From an uncultured Ruminococcus sp. (GTDB lineage Bacteria; Bacillota; Clostridia; Oscillospirales; Acutalibacteraceae), in NCBI GenBank assembly GCA_902776375.1, contig CACYPV010000023.1:1-35884 (forward strand): DNA of 35,884 bases, written 5' to 3'. Position 1 is the stretch's first letter. Each line of letters begins with the position of its first letter. The notes beneath the pieces were generated by a model. That model did no database searches and was not told the DNA's origin. It saw nothing but the letters and a program-made list of their open reading frames with translations. This document shows positions 29,139 through 35,884 of the stretch, piece by piece. Both the position numbers and the translations under genes were made by a program.

Positions 29139-30818
29139 ATGAAATGCAAAAACTGCGGAACACAGCTTACAAAGGAAATTAAGTTTTGCCCGCGCTGCGG
29201 TGCGCCGAATGAGAAAAAGGGCATGTCAAAGCCGCTGCTTATAACTCTTATTTGCCTGACTGCGGTCGTGGTTTCTCTTGCCGTGACCTTTGTTACGCTG
29301 ATGCTCCGCAACAAATCAGGTAATCCCGGCACCTTTGACTTCACCTGTTCGCAGTATACCGAAGAAATGAACCGTATCCTCGGCGAGGAAAAGCTCGATC
29401 AGGACAAGTGGGTAATTAACGATACGTCCGCTGAATATAACGATACGGGCTTTGAGATCGATCTAGACATCGAAGAAAAAAGCAAGCATGTCAGCAAGAT
29501 CAGCGTCGGCCCCGCCGACAGCGAGGACGCTGTAAAGATAGCGTCGGTGAGCATAATGGTCACCGAAGTCAAGCTGACCCAAAAGGATGTGCTGAATCAG
29601 CTTGCAGACCTAAAGGAAGAAAAGCAGGATAAGATAGAAAACGACAACTCCACCGTTACCATAGACGACGACAAAAACCGCTATGTTATCGAGCCGCGTC
29701 CGGACAAGGATGAAAAGACCTCCTCGCCCGCTACACAGGCGCAGTCTACGACAGTTCAGCCTACGACCGAAGCCCCGCATGAATACACCGCCGAGGAGCT
29801 CATCAATAAAGATCTTGGCGAGATCATCGAGATCATGGGCGGAGATTTCGAGATAACAAACTCCAAATCCGTCGCCTTCGGCGGCGACGGCTCTCCGCTT
29901 TGGATATATAACGACAGCACGCTCCCGGGCTTTTCGTTCTGCCCAAAGATTTATTGGGATTATTCCTCGGATTTTTCCGACGTAAAGAACGAGATAAAAA
30001 CCGCGATCGATAACGGAGAGCGCGATTACACAGGTCTTACCGTGACCGGCAGCGCGAAATATAACGACACTCTTTCCGCAGATACGACCTATACTCAGCT
30101 TGCTGAGCGATTTGGAGATTTCGACATGATGGCTATCGGCGCTGAGGGGCACTATTATTATTCTGATGAGATCGACGGCAGAAACGTAAGATTCTGTATC
30201 ATAGACTCCGATCAAAGAATATATGAGCACAGCACAAACGGCAAAATCTATGCTGCTGCTCTAAGGGAGCTCGACCCGACCTTGAGCGAGATCATCGTAC
30301 CATACACCGGAAGCGAAACCCCGACCGAGTCTCCGACTGAGGCGGATTGGAAAGCGTTGTACAAAAAGGCGATAGAGGATGATCCTACAGCAAACGACAA
30401 GACGACCTACGCTCTGGCGGATATCGACGGCGACGGAACGCCCGAGCTCATAATCAACCCCGACATTCTTATGAAGAGCAAAACGATGTACTGGGTCAAG
30501 GACGGCGAGATCCAACAATTTGGTATCGGACGCGGAATGACAAAGGACAGTTTCAGGTACAATCCTGAAACCGGCGATTGCTGGTACAGCGTAACCTCTA
30601 CGGGGATGCACTACTACGCCCTAACTTTTAAAAACAAAGAGGTGACCGAAGGGCACACTGCCAATCAATTCACAACGATCAACGAATATCGCGTTGACGA
30701 CAAAACAGTGGATAAGGCTGCCTATGAAGCAATGGCGCAGCAGATCACCTCAACGGCTTCCGAGCTGCCGACCTACAAATCAAGATCCCAGATCATTAGC
30801 GACATCGATAAATATTGA
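29139..30818 (+). CDS. Zinc-ribbon membrane protein with large extracellular region
   Basis: A 559-residue protein. The N-terminal zinc ribbon (C3, C6, C18, C21 in 'CKNCG ... CPRCG') is cytosolic. A single membrane segment (about 34-56, 'LLITLICLTAVVVSLAVTF') follows, and the rest is outside. The extracellular part has a β-rich region, an acidic/Thr-rich linker ('SSPATQAQSTTVQPTTEAP'), a second globular region, a second linker ('ETPTESPTE'), and an end domain containing 'ALADIDGDGTPELII', a calcium-loop-like motif common in such surface proteins. The start at ATG 29139 is chosen over GTG 29130 because GGAG precedes it by 8 nt. Function unknown. It has its own promoter and terminator. Confidence 0.85.
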   Translation: MKCKNCGTQLTKEIKFCPRCGAPNEKKGMSKPLLITLICLTAVVVSLAVTFVTLMLRNKSGNPGTFDFTCSQYTEEMNRILGEEKLDQDKWVINDTSAEYNDTGFEIDLDIEEKSKHVSKISVGPADSEDAVKIASVSIMVTEVKLTQKDVLNQLADLKEEKQDKIENDNSTVTIDDDKNRYVIEPRPDKDEKTSSPATQAQSTTVQPTTEAPHEYTAEELINKDLGEIIEIMGGDFEITNSKSVAFGGDGSPLWIYNDSTLPGFSFCPKIYWDYSSDFSDVKNEIKTAIDNGERDYTGLTVTGSAKYNDTLSADTTYTQLAERFGDFDMMAIGAEGHYYYSDEIDGRNVRFCIIDSDQRIYEHSTNGKIYAAALRELDPTLSEIIVPYTGSETPTESPTEADWKALYKKAIEDDPTANDKTTYALADIDGDGTPELIINPDILMKSKTMYWVKDGEIQQFGIGRGMTKDSFRYNPETGDCWYSVTSTGMHYYALTFKNKEVTEGHTANQFTTINEYRVDDKTVDKAAYEAMAQQITSTASELPTYKSRSQIISDIDKY

Positions 30819-30826
30819 TAAAAAAG

Positions 30827-30858
30827 CGGTCGTACCTAGGTTTTTACCGGTACGACCG
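30827..30858. terminator. Bidirectional terminator
   Basis: CGGTCGTACC (30827-30836) and GGTACGACCG (30849-30858) form a perfect 10-bp stem between two convergent genes, with A-rich sequence on the left (T tract for the minus strand) and TTATT on the right. Confidence 0.8.
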
Positions 30859-31350
30859 TTATTCACAAATTATCTTCCATTCCTCGGCAAGCTTTTCAAG
30901 CGACCATGCCGCGTTCGCGGGGCTGGTCGACGGAAGCTTTTGCGCGGGTATGTTATTTATCGGGTAAATGTATTTTTGATACAGCCTGTGCGACGCCGCG
31001 CCGTTGCAGAATATCCGCTTTACGCGGCTGTTGTTTAAAATCACGCTCAGGTCGTTTGGCACAACGTCCTTTATCGAGCTGTCTGACGAGCCGGTTATCG
31101 TGCAGGAATGAATCGTGTCCCACATCGCTATCCCGTGCGACAGCACAAGGCGCTTTTTCTCCTCGACGGTGCTCGGTACATCCGCGTCAAAAAGCAGCGC
31201 CATAAGCTTCCAAAAGCGGTTTTGCGGATGCCCGTAAAAGAACATCGCCTCGCGCGATTTTACCGACGGAAAGCTGCCCAGTATCAGCGCCCGCGAGTTC
31301 TCATCGTACAGCGGGGGGATAGGGTGGATAATGTTAGCGGTTTCTGCCAT
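30859..31350 (-). CDS. Hypoxanthine-DNA glycosylase (UDG superfamily)
   Basis: A 163-residue protein of the uracil-DNA-glycosylase superfamily, most like the hypoxanthine-DNA glycosylase group (TIGR04274), which removes deaminated adenine (hypoxanthine) from DNA in base-excision repair. Motifs are 'ALILGSFPSVKSREAMFFYG' (the active-site loop) with 'HPQNRFWKLM', the middle 'GIAMWDTIHSC', and 'LPSTSPANAAWS' near the C terminus. Length is normal. It overlaps the upstream DUF5662 gene by 17 nt and is thus translationally coupled to it. Cytosolic. Confidence 0.86.
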   Translation of the reverse strand: MAETANIIHPIPPLYDENSRALILGSFPSVKSREAMFFYGHPQNRFWKLMALLFDADVPSTVEEKKRLVLSHGIAMWDTIHSCTITGSSDSSIKDVVPNDLSVILNNSRVKRIFCNGAASHRLYQKYIYPINNIPAQKLPSTSPANAAWSLEKLAEEWKIICE

Positions 31351-31882
31351 GCTTATCCTCCTTCAGCATCGCCCTTATGTAGCCGAAGGTCTTTTCCTCG
31401 CCCTCGTCGCGCAGCATAACAAGCAGCTTTTCAAGCAGCGCCTCGGTGTTTTCGTGCAGGCGGTGCTTGCCCCTTATCCGCAAAAAATACGTGAACGGGT
31501 CGGCGTCGGTGTAGTCCTTTCCGTTGTAGGTCTTGCTCGCCGCCACCCTGTCGCAGAACATCTCAATGACGTATTTCAGCGGCATTTCAACGTGCTCGGG
31601 GCGCTTTGTCTTGGGATTGTAATCGTTCCAAAACTCGTAGTGGTGCCGGTTCCTGCCCTTGTGGTGCATCCACGCGCGCGAATATCCAAGCAGCTCGCGC
31701 TCAAGCTCGTTCGGACTGCGCGTGCCCTGATAATACTTCGCGCCGGGTATGAACTCCGTAGGGCTGTATTTCGACAGGTCGTGGCGCAGTCCCTGCCATA
31801 AAATGCCGGCTTTTTTGCAATGGACAATGACTGTATGTCTGTGTTTTGTGATTGTAATAAAGTGTTTTATCGGATGTGCCAT
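31334..31882 (-). CDS. DUF5662 family protein
   Basis: A 182-residue protein of the DUF5662 group, which I recognise by its histidine-rich start ('HPIKHFITITKHRHTV', then 'GLRHDLSKYSPTEF') and 'RAWMHHKGRNRHHYEFW'. Conserved His, Asp and Glu residues in that order suggest a metal-dependent enzyme of the HD-like kind, but no activity is known. ATG at 31882 is chosen because AGGTGA stands upstream; a GTG at 31897 is the longer alternative. It is the first gene of a two-gene unit with the DNA glycosylase. Confidence 0.82.
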   Translation of the reverse strand: MAHPIKHFITITKHRHTVIVHCKKAGILWQGLRHDLSKYSPTEFIPGAKYYQGTRSPNELERELLGYSRAWMHHKGRNRHHYEFWNDYNPKTKRPEHVEMPLKYVIEMFCDRVAASKTYNGKDYTDADPFTYFLRIRGKHRLHENTEALLEKLLVMLRDEGEEKTFGYIRAMLKEDKHGRNR

Positions 31883-31957
31883 ATCATTCACCTGCACTGA
31901 TTATAGCACAAAAAACGGCGCTTTACAATTTTTCAGATAAAAATATTTAAAAATCAC

Positions 31958-31986
31958 TTGCTATTTCCAACGAAAAACGCTATAAT
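31958..31986 (+). promoter_or_regulatory. Promoter of the L,D-transpeptidase gene
   Basis: TTGCTA (31958-31963), 17-bp spacer, TATAAT (31981-31986). The leader is about 70 nt and AT-rich. Confidence 0.65.
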
Positions 31987-32063
31987 AGAATTAACTATTA
32001 AAAAATTGTAACTATTATGAAAAATCTGACTTATTTTTTATACATAAAAAGGGAGGTGATTCT

Positions 32064-33215
32064 TTGAAAAAATTCTGCTTTGCCGTAATGTGTCTTTCGG
32101 CGATATTATGCTGCACGATGGGTCTGCTGTTTTTCAGCGACGCGCTGAACCCCGCCTCGGCTAATGAGGCGAGCCTGTCGAGCTCTGAGCATGACGTGAC
32201 TATAAAGCAGGGCGACGCCCTGGTGCTGCCCTCGGAAAAAGACGCCGCGCTCATCAAGAACTGGAGCAGCAGCGACGAAGATATAGTCAGCGTTGACAGC
32301 GGCGGCAGGATCGACGCTCTCAAACAGGGCGAGGCTACCGTTACCGCAAAGGGCGCAAACGGAAGCAGCCGCTCCTACAGCGTGACCGTTGAGTCCCCCG
32401 CGAAGAAAAACGCGGACATCTTCTCCACCGCCTACACAGCGAATCAGGATATTTTGAAAAAGAATCTCAGCAGCAAAAACAAATCAAAGCTGCCTTATCA
32501 AATAATGGTCAACCGCAGTCAAAACTGCGTTACGGTATACACCTACGACAGCGACGGAAAATACACCGTGCCCGTCAGGGCGATGGTCTGCTCCTGCGGT
32601 ATCGAAAACCGCACAAGGCTCGGCTTTTACAACATCTATTTCCGCACCGTATGGAATCCGCTGGTCAACGACTCCTACGGTCAGTACGTCAGCGGCTTCG
32701 ACGGCGACTACCTGTTCCACAGCGTACCTTACAACGACATTTCAAAAAGCTCGCTCAAAACCGAGGAGTTCAACAAGCTCGGCACCCCCGCGTCAAGGGG
32801 CTGCGTTCGCATGGCTTCAAGCGACTGCAAGTGGGTGTACGACAACTGCCCCGGCAACACCGCCGTGGTTATCTACGACGACGATGACCCGGGTCCGCTC
32901 GGCAAGCCCGAAAGCATACATATCACCGACCTCGAATGTCAGTGGGATCCCACCGACGACAACGAGGACAACCCCTACAACGGCAAAACGCCTCAGATAA
33001 CCGGCGCCGAGGACGTCACTCTGAAGGTCGGCGAAAGCTTTGAGCCCGCAAAGGACGTCGCGGCATTTGACACCTGCGGCAACGATATCACCGAGTACAT
33101 GGAGATAATCGGAAACCCCGTCACGACCCGCGCCGGCACGTACAAGGTGACATATTCCGTCACCGACGTGCTCAACCGCAGCGCAAAGGTCGACATAACC
33201 GTTACAGTAGAATAA
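32064..33215 (+). CDS. L,D-transpeptidase (YkuD) with Ig-like domains
   Basis: A 383-residue exported cell-wall enzyme. Start is TTG at 32064 after a strong GGGAGGTGAT. The N-terminal hydrophobic segment (about 5-28) is a signal or anchor. Residues about 45-112 form a BIG2-like domain ('WSSSDEDIVSVDSGGRIDA', 'GEATVTAKG'). The YkuD domain (about 145-275) has the catalytic Cys in 'GTPASRGCVRM' and the upstream His in 'YLFHSVPYN'. Residues about 310-383 form an Ig-like DUF5011-type domain ('VTLKVGESFEPAKDVAAFD', 'AGTYKVTYSVTD'). It would make 3-3 peptidoglycan cross-links or attach proteins to the wall. Single-gene unit with strong terminator. Confidence 0.9.
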   Translation: MKKFCFAVMCLSAILCCTMGLLFFSDALNPASANEASLSSSEHDVTIKQGDALVLPSEKDAALIKNWSSSDEDIVSVDSGGRIDALKQGEATVTAKGANGSSRSYSVTVESPAKKNADIFSTAYTANQDILKKNLSSKNKSKLPYQIMVNRSQNCVTVYTYDSDGKYTVPVRAMVCSCGIENRTRLGFYNIYFRTVWNPLVNDSYGQYVSGFDGDYLFHSVPYNDISKSSLKTEEFNKLGTPASRGCVRMASSDCKWVYDNCPGNTAVVIYDDDDPGPLGKPESIHITDLECQWDPTDDNEDNPYNGKTPQITGAEDVTLKVGESFEPAKDVAAFDTCGNDITEYMEIIGNPVTTRAGTYKVTYSVTDVLNRSAKVDITVTVE

Positions 33216-33220
33216 AAATT

Positions 33221-33255
33221 TCCCCGCTTCATTTTTTGTGAGCGGGGATTTTTTT
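33221..33255 (+). terminator. Strong rho-independent terminator after the L,D-transpeptidase gene
   Basis: TCCCCGCT (33221-33228) and AGCGGGGA (33241-33248) with a run of seven T following (33249-33255). Confidence 0.88.
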
Positions 33256-33258
33256 ATA

Positions 33259-33300
33259 GTTGAAAGTTGAAAGTTGAAAGTTGAAAGTGAAGGGTCGCTT
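33259..33300. repeat. Heptamer array GTTGAAA with adjoining repeat
   Basis: Four perfect tandem GTTGAAA units (33259-33286), then GTGAAGGGTCGCTTCGCTCC. The same heptamers and GGGTCGCT motif are present at both ends of the 8746-8912 element, so these belong to one family. Confidence 0.75.
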
Positions 33301-33415
33301 CGCTCCGATTTGTATTGCGTTTGGTTTAATGGAAACGTTTGGTGCTTTGCCGTTGCCTCCCGCTGTCATCCTGAGCGGTGCCGGAGGCAAAATCGCGTTC
33401 AGCGATTTAGTCGAA

Positions 33416-33479
33416 GGTGATTCCCCTTTCAAGGGGAAATGTCGCGAAGCGACAAAAGGGTTGCCGCCCGGCTACGGGC
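33416..33479 (+). repeat. 64-bp direct repeat, copy 1
   Basis: Identical over 64 bp to 33662-33725. Internal palindromes: CCCCTTT/AAGGGG and GTCGCGAAGCGAC. Ends in CCGCCCGGCTACGGGC. Confidence 0.9.
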
Positions 33480-33661
33480 CCCCGATGTGGGGCAGAAACG
33501 TTGCTAAAAAGGTAGGGGCGGTGCTTGCCGCCGCCCGTTCGCCGCCCTGCGGCGAAATGACAGCCGCAAGGGCTGTCACTACGGCAATGCACCAAACGTC
33601 GCTCAAAAGAAAGCCTCCCCCATTACTTGTCATGGGGGAGGTGTCAGCGGAGCTGACGGAG

Positions 33662-33725
33662 GGTGATTCCCCTTTCAAGGGGAAATGTCGCGAAGCGACA
33701 AAAGGGTTGCCGCCCGGCTACGGGC
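33662..33725 (+). repeat. 64-bp direct repeat, copy 2
   Basis: Perfect copy of 33416-33479. It is preceded by another palindromic unit (GCCTCCCCC ... GGGGGAGG, about 33613-33640) and GTCAGCGGAGCTGAC. A diverged third version occurs at about 33826-33875 (GTCGCGGAGCGAC, then AAAGGGTTACCGCCCG). Confidence 0.9.
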
Positions 33726-33779
33726 AGACGCTTCCTCTATCCAAAGGTTAGATAAATCAGAATAAGCGTTTAGCTATGC

Positions 33780-33979
33780 AAAAGCCTTCTCCCTCGCGGA
33801 GAAGGTGGGCAATTCGCTTTGCGAATTGGTCGGATAAGGGGTTTGTCGCGGAGCGACAAAAGGGTTACCGCCCGTTCCCCAATGCAAGGCAGAAACGTCG
33901 TTTTTAAACGTAGGGGCGCACCCGTGTGTGCGCCCGCAATATTGCGACGTTTTCGGGCAGACACATGGGTCTGCCCCTA
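33780..33979. repeat. Cluster of palindromic intergenic repeats
   Basis: Several nested inverted repeats: CCTTCTCC/GGAGAAGG (about 33783-33804), CAATTCGC/GCGAATTG, GGGCGCAC/GTGCGCCC (33914-33921, 33928-33935) and GGGCAGA/TCTGCCC (33955-33961, 33970-33976). The last two are enclosed by TAGGGGC/GCCCCTA (33911-33917, 33973-33979). No gene fits; the short open frames here are shadows of the repeats. Confidence 0.75.
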
Positions 33980-34288
33980 CACCTTCTCTAACACCTAATA
34001 CCTGATATCTAAAGCCATTATCGTCACTATAAACAAACCAATACGTGTCAATTTGTGCTAAGTCACGAAAAAAGGTTCCATTCCGGAAACTTTCTTTATT
34101 TTTGTGAAAGAATACGTTATAATAAAACTAGCAAATTTCTCTTAACATAAGTGTAACTTTTTGTTTATTTTTCGGCTCTAAAGGTCGATGTTCGGTGTCA
34201 TAGATACGCGGTCAGCGGGCAGGCAGGCAGAATAAACAATGTTATACAAATGTAAAACCAATTAATTAATTTAAAGGAGGAACACCCT

Positions 34289-35884
34289 ATGCAAAAGACC
34301 CTAAAAAAATCAATAAGCATTTTGCTGTCGATCCTGATGATCGTCGGCGTGTTCACCATCGTTCCCATCTCGGCGAGTGCGGAAACTATAACGACAGTTA
34401 CCAATAGTCATGACATTAGCATAAATTCCGATACAACCATTACCGGAACAGCATCCAACACAAAAATTACTGTAACGGGTGATTGTACGATAATCCTTGA
34501 TGGTTTGAATCTTACTAACACGAGCAATCAAGGCAAATGTGGTATAGATATTAAAAACGGAACGGTTAATCTCATAATCAAAGGAGAGAATAAAATAACC
34601 GCAGGCGGACAAAACGGTGAAGCTTGTCCCATCGGAGTACGTGATAATGCTACACTTATCATCTCCGGATATAACGATGAAAATGACGGTAATATTCTTA
34701 CTGTAATCGGCACAACTAACGGAAAAGCAGCGATAGGCGGCGCATGGGATCAGTGGGCTTGCGGAACTATCGTGATAAACAGCGGAACGATTGATGCCAC
34801 GGGCGGCGGTTACGGCGCATCGGTTATCGGTAAAGGTGGAAATAAAAATTCCACTAAATCTGTAACTATCAACGGCGGAGTGATCACAACAACGCTTAGG
34901 GATACTCAGCAGGGTGCAACGGCGATAGGCGGCGGCAAAATGTCTGTTTCGTATTCCCCAAGTTATGATACGCCTCTTATCATGAACGGGGTAACGGTGT
35001 ACCCTACCGTCACATGGATGAACTACGACGGTACAGAGCTTAAAAAGGATGAGATTGTTGCCGAGGGTACCACTCCAAGCTATGACGGCGCAACTCCCGA
35101 AAAGGCGGAGGACGACAACTACACCTACACCTTCTCCGGCTGGACAGACGGCACGACCAACTACGGTCTGACTGACACGCTTCCCGTAGTGACCGGCAAC
35201 GTGACCTACACCGCGACCTTTGACGCGACTTTCAAGGGTATTTTGAGCGGCGACCTCAGAAAGGGTCTTGTGATAGACGCGGGAACGCCGATTCGGTTTG
35301 CGATGTCTAAAACAGCAGATTCTTGGGCAATACTCAGTTTACAGGTCTACCTTGATGACGTACTTGTCAAGAGCGTGCAGACAGAACAATTTCAACCTAC
35401 TGAACCCGATCGCTACTATACGACAACAAAGAAATGTATTGTGGATTCGTATTCAGGTTCAGGCAGTTACCCGCGAGCATATCATACTCTGCGCCTAAAA
35501 TCACTGTACACCGTCACATGGCAGAACGGCGACGACGTGCTCGAGACCGATGTTGATGTAGTAGCAGGTAAAACCCCGACCTATAACGGCGCAACGCCCC
35601 AAAAGCCGGACGACGCAACCAACTACTACACCTTCTCCGGCTGGGATCCCGAGGTATCGGCTGTCACAGGCGACGAGACCTACACCGCGCAGTTTACCGC
35701 GACCGCAAAGCCCGAGGTCATCAAGGGCTGCAATAATAAGTATGGGAATTTCAGGCTTTATTCCAATGTTCCGATTGTAAGTTTATCAAATGTAAATGAT
35801 TTATTGACCGGAGCTATTATACCTATGACGTACGGAGACGGCAATACGCTGGTTCCCCTTGTGGACGCAAAGGGTTATTCGTAC
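34289..35884 (+). CDS. Secreted surface protein with β-helix-like and InlB/Flg_new repeats (3' truncated)
   Basis: At least 532 codons, open to the window end. AAAGGAGG precedes the ATG. A Sec signal peptide ends near 'VPISASA' (about residue 31). Residues about 45-225 are repetitive and β-rich ('DCTIILDGLNLTNTS', 'GTVNLIIKGENKI', 'GTIVINSGTIDATGGGYG'), as in carbohydrate-binding or parallel-β-helix domains of clostridial surface proteins. Two Listeria-Bacteroides (Flg_new/InlB B-repeat) units follow: 'VTWMNYDGTELKKDEIV ... YTFSGWTDG' and 'VTWQNGDDVLETD ... YYTFSGWDPE', each closing with 'TYTA'. Likely an adhesin or glycan-binding protein outside the cell. The C-terminal anchor is beyond the window. 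Confidence 0.85.
   Translation, partial: MQKTLKKSISILLSILMIVGVFTIVPISASAETITTVTNSHDISINSDTTITGTASNTKITVTGDCTIILDGLNLTNTSNQGKCGIDIKNGTVNLIIKGENKITAGGQNGEACPIGVRDNATLIISGYNDENDGNILTVIGTTNGKAAIGGAWDQWACGTIVINSGTIDATGGGYGASVIGKGGNKNSTKSVTINGGVITTTLRDTQQGATAIGGGKMSVSYSPSYDTPLIMNGVTVYPTVTWMNYDGTELKKDEIVAEGTTPSYDGATPEKAEDDNYTYTFSGWTDGTTNYGLTDTLPVVTGNVTYTATFDATFKGILSGDLRKGLVIDAGTPIRFAMSKTADSWAILSLQVYLDDVLVKSVQTEQFQPTEPDRYYTTTKKCIVDSYSGSGSYPRAYHTLRLKSLYTVTWQNGDDVLETDVDVVAGKTPTYNGATPQKPDDATNYYTFSGWDPEVSAVTGDETYTAQFTATAKPEVIKGCNNKYGNFRLYSNVPIVSLSNVNDLLTGAIIPMTYGDGNTLVPLVDAKGYSY

Larger units (their letters stand above)
33256..34288. other. Gene-free stretch: repeats then promoter region
   Basis: About 1 kb without a convincing gene. 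Up to about 33980 it is made of stacked palindromic repeats and the two 64-bp copies. From 33980 to 34288 it is unique and AT-rich, with a promoter-like TATAAT (34118-34123; a weak TTTATT 17 bp upstream) and a leader of about 160 nt before the surface protein gene. Confidence 0.7.

Noticed and set aside
33281-33751. 156-codon frame in the repeat region
   Set aside because: It runs across the two identical 64-bp repeats and other palindromes; the repeated protein segment simply reflects the repeated DNA.
1-35884. tRNA, rRNA or riboswitch genes
   Set aside because: I saw no convincing cloverleaf, rRNA segment or known riboswitch core by eye; a covariance-model scan would be needed to exclude small ones.

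Overview
The window looks like a chromosomal stretch from a gut-type clostridium (Oscillospiraceae/Ruminococcus-like). Supporting signs are moderately high GC coding DNA with AT-rich promoters, a single-chain clostridial-type PurL, TIGR01440 and DUF5662 family genes, Thr/Pro/Gln-rich lipoprotein linkers, a surface protein with InlB/Flg_new-type repeats, and several families of small palindromic intergenic repeats. The taxon is inferred from gene content only.

Layout. 1-97: 3' end of a group II intron, abutting the stop codon of a TIGR01440 gene (98-631, minus). 690-1973: a regulated holin/GH25-endolysin cassette with its own terminator. 2001-4729 (minus): a binding-protein-like lipoprotein with a peptidoglycan-binding domain, and a DUF815 ATPase. 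4912-8679: purL. 8901-15023: a HAD phosphatase, a D-2-hydroxyacid dehydrogenase, htpG, ribF, a Nudix hydrolase and an M14 peptidase. 15094-18246 (minus): asparagine synthetase with a remarkable ~440-residue acidic tail. 18422-29014: one tightly packed phage-derived operon (small and large terminase, portal, protease/scaffold, decoration-like protein, major capsid, head-tail connectors, LysM tail protein, hub, spike, gp25-like, baseplate J, XkdU-like). 29139-31882: a zinc-ribbon membrane protein, a hypoxanthine-DNA glycosylase and a DUF5662 protein. 32064-33215: an L,D-transpeptidase. 33220-34010: a repeat-packed intergenic region. 34289-end: a truncated surface protein.

The main point of interest is the phage-derived material. 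Its structural operon has intact, overlapping genes but no integrase, repressor, replication genes, tail sheath, tape measure or tail fibre. Its lysis cassette is not attached; it lies about 16.5 kb away across housekeeping genes. Both pieces are preceded by nearly the same element: a 28-bp palindromic block (26/28 identical), then 16 nt, then TAGTGA. The most economical reading is a domesticated, co-regulated particle (gene-transfer-agent-like, or a short-tailed capsid with a myovirus-type baseplate) whose lysis and structural modules have been split in the host chromosome. This is inference; a decayed prophage remains the alternative.

Other unusual points are the AsnB tail with nine exact-length 33-bp repeats, two genes whose stop codons are supplied by inserted repeats, three CGAA-containing direct repeats two helical turns apart upstream of purL, and a zinc-finger-like insertion in the capsid protease.
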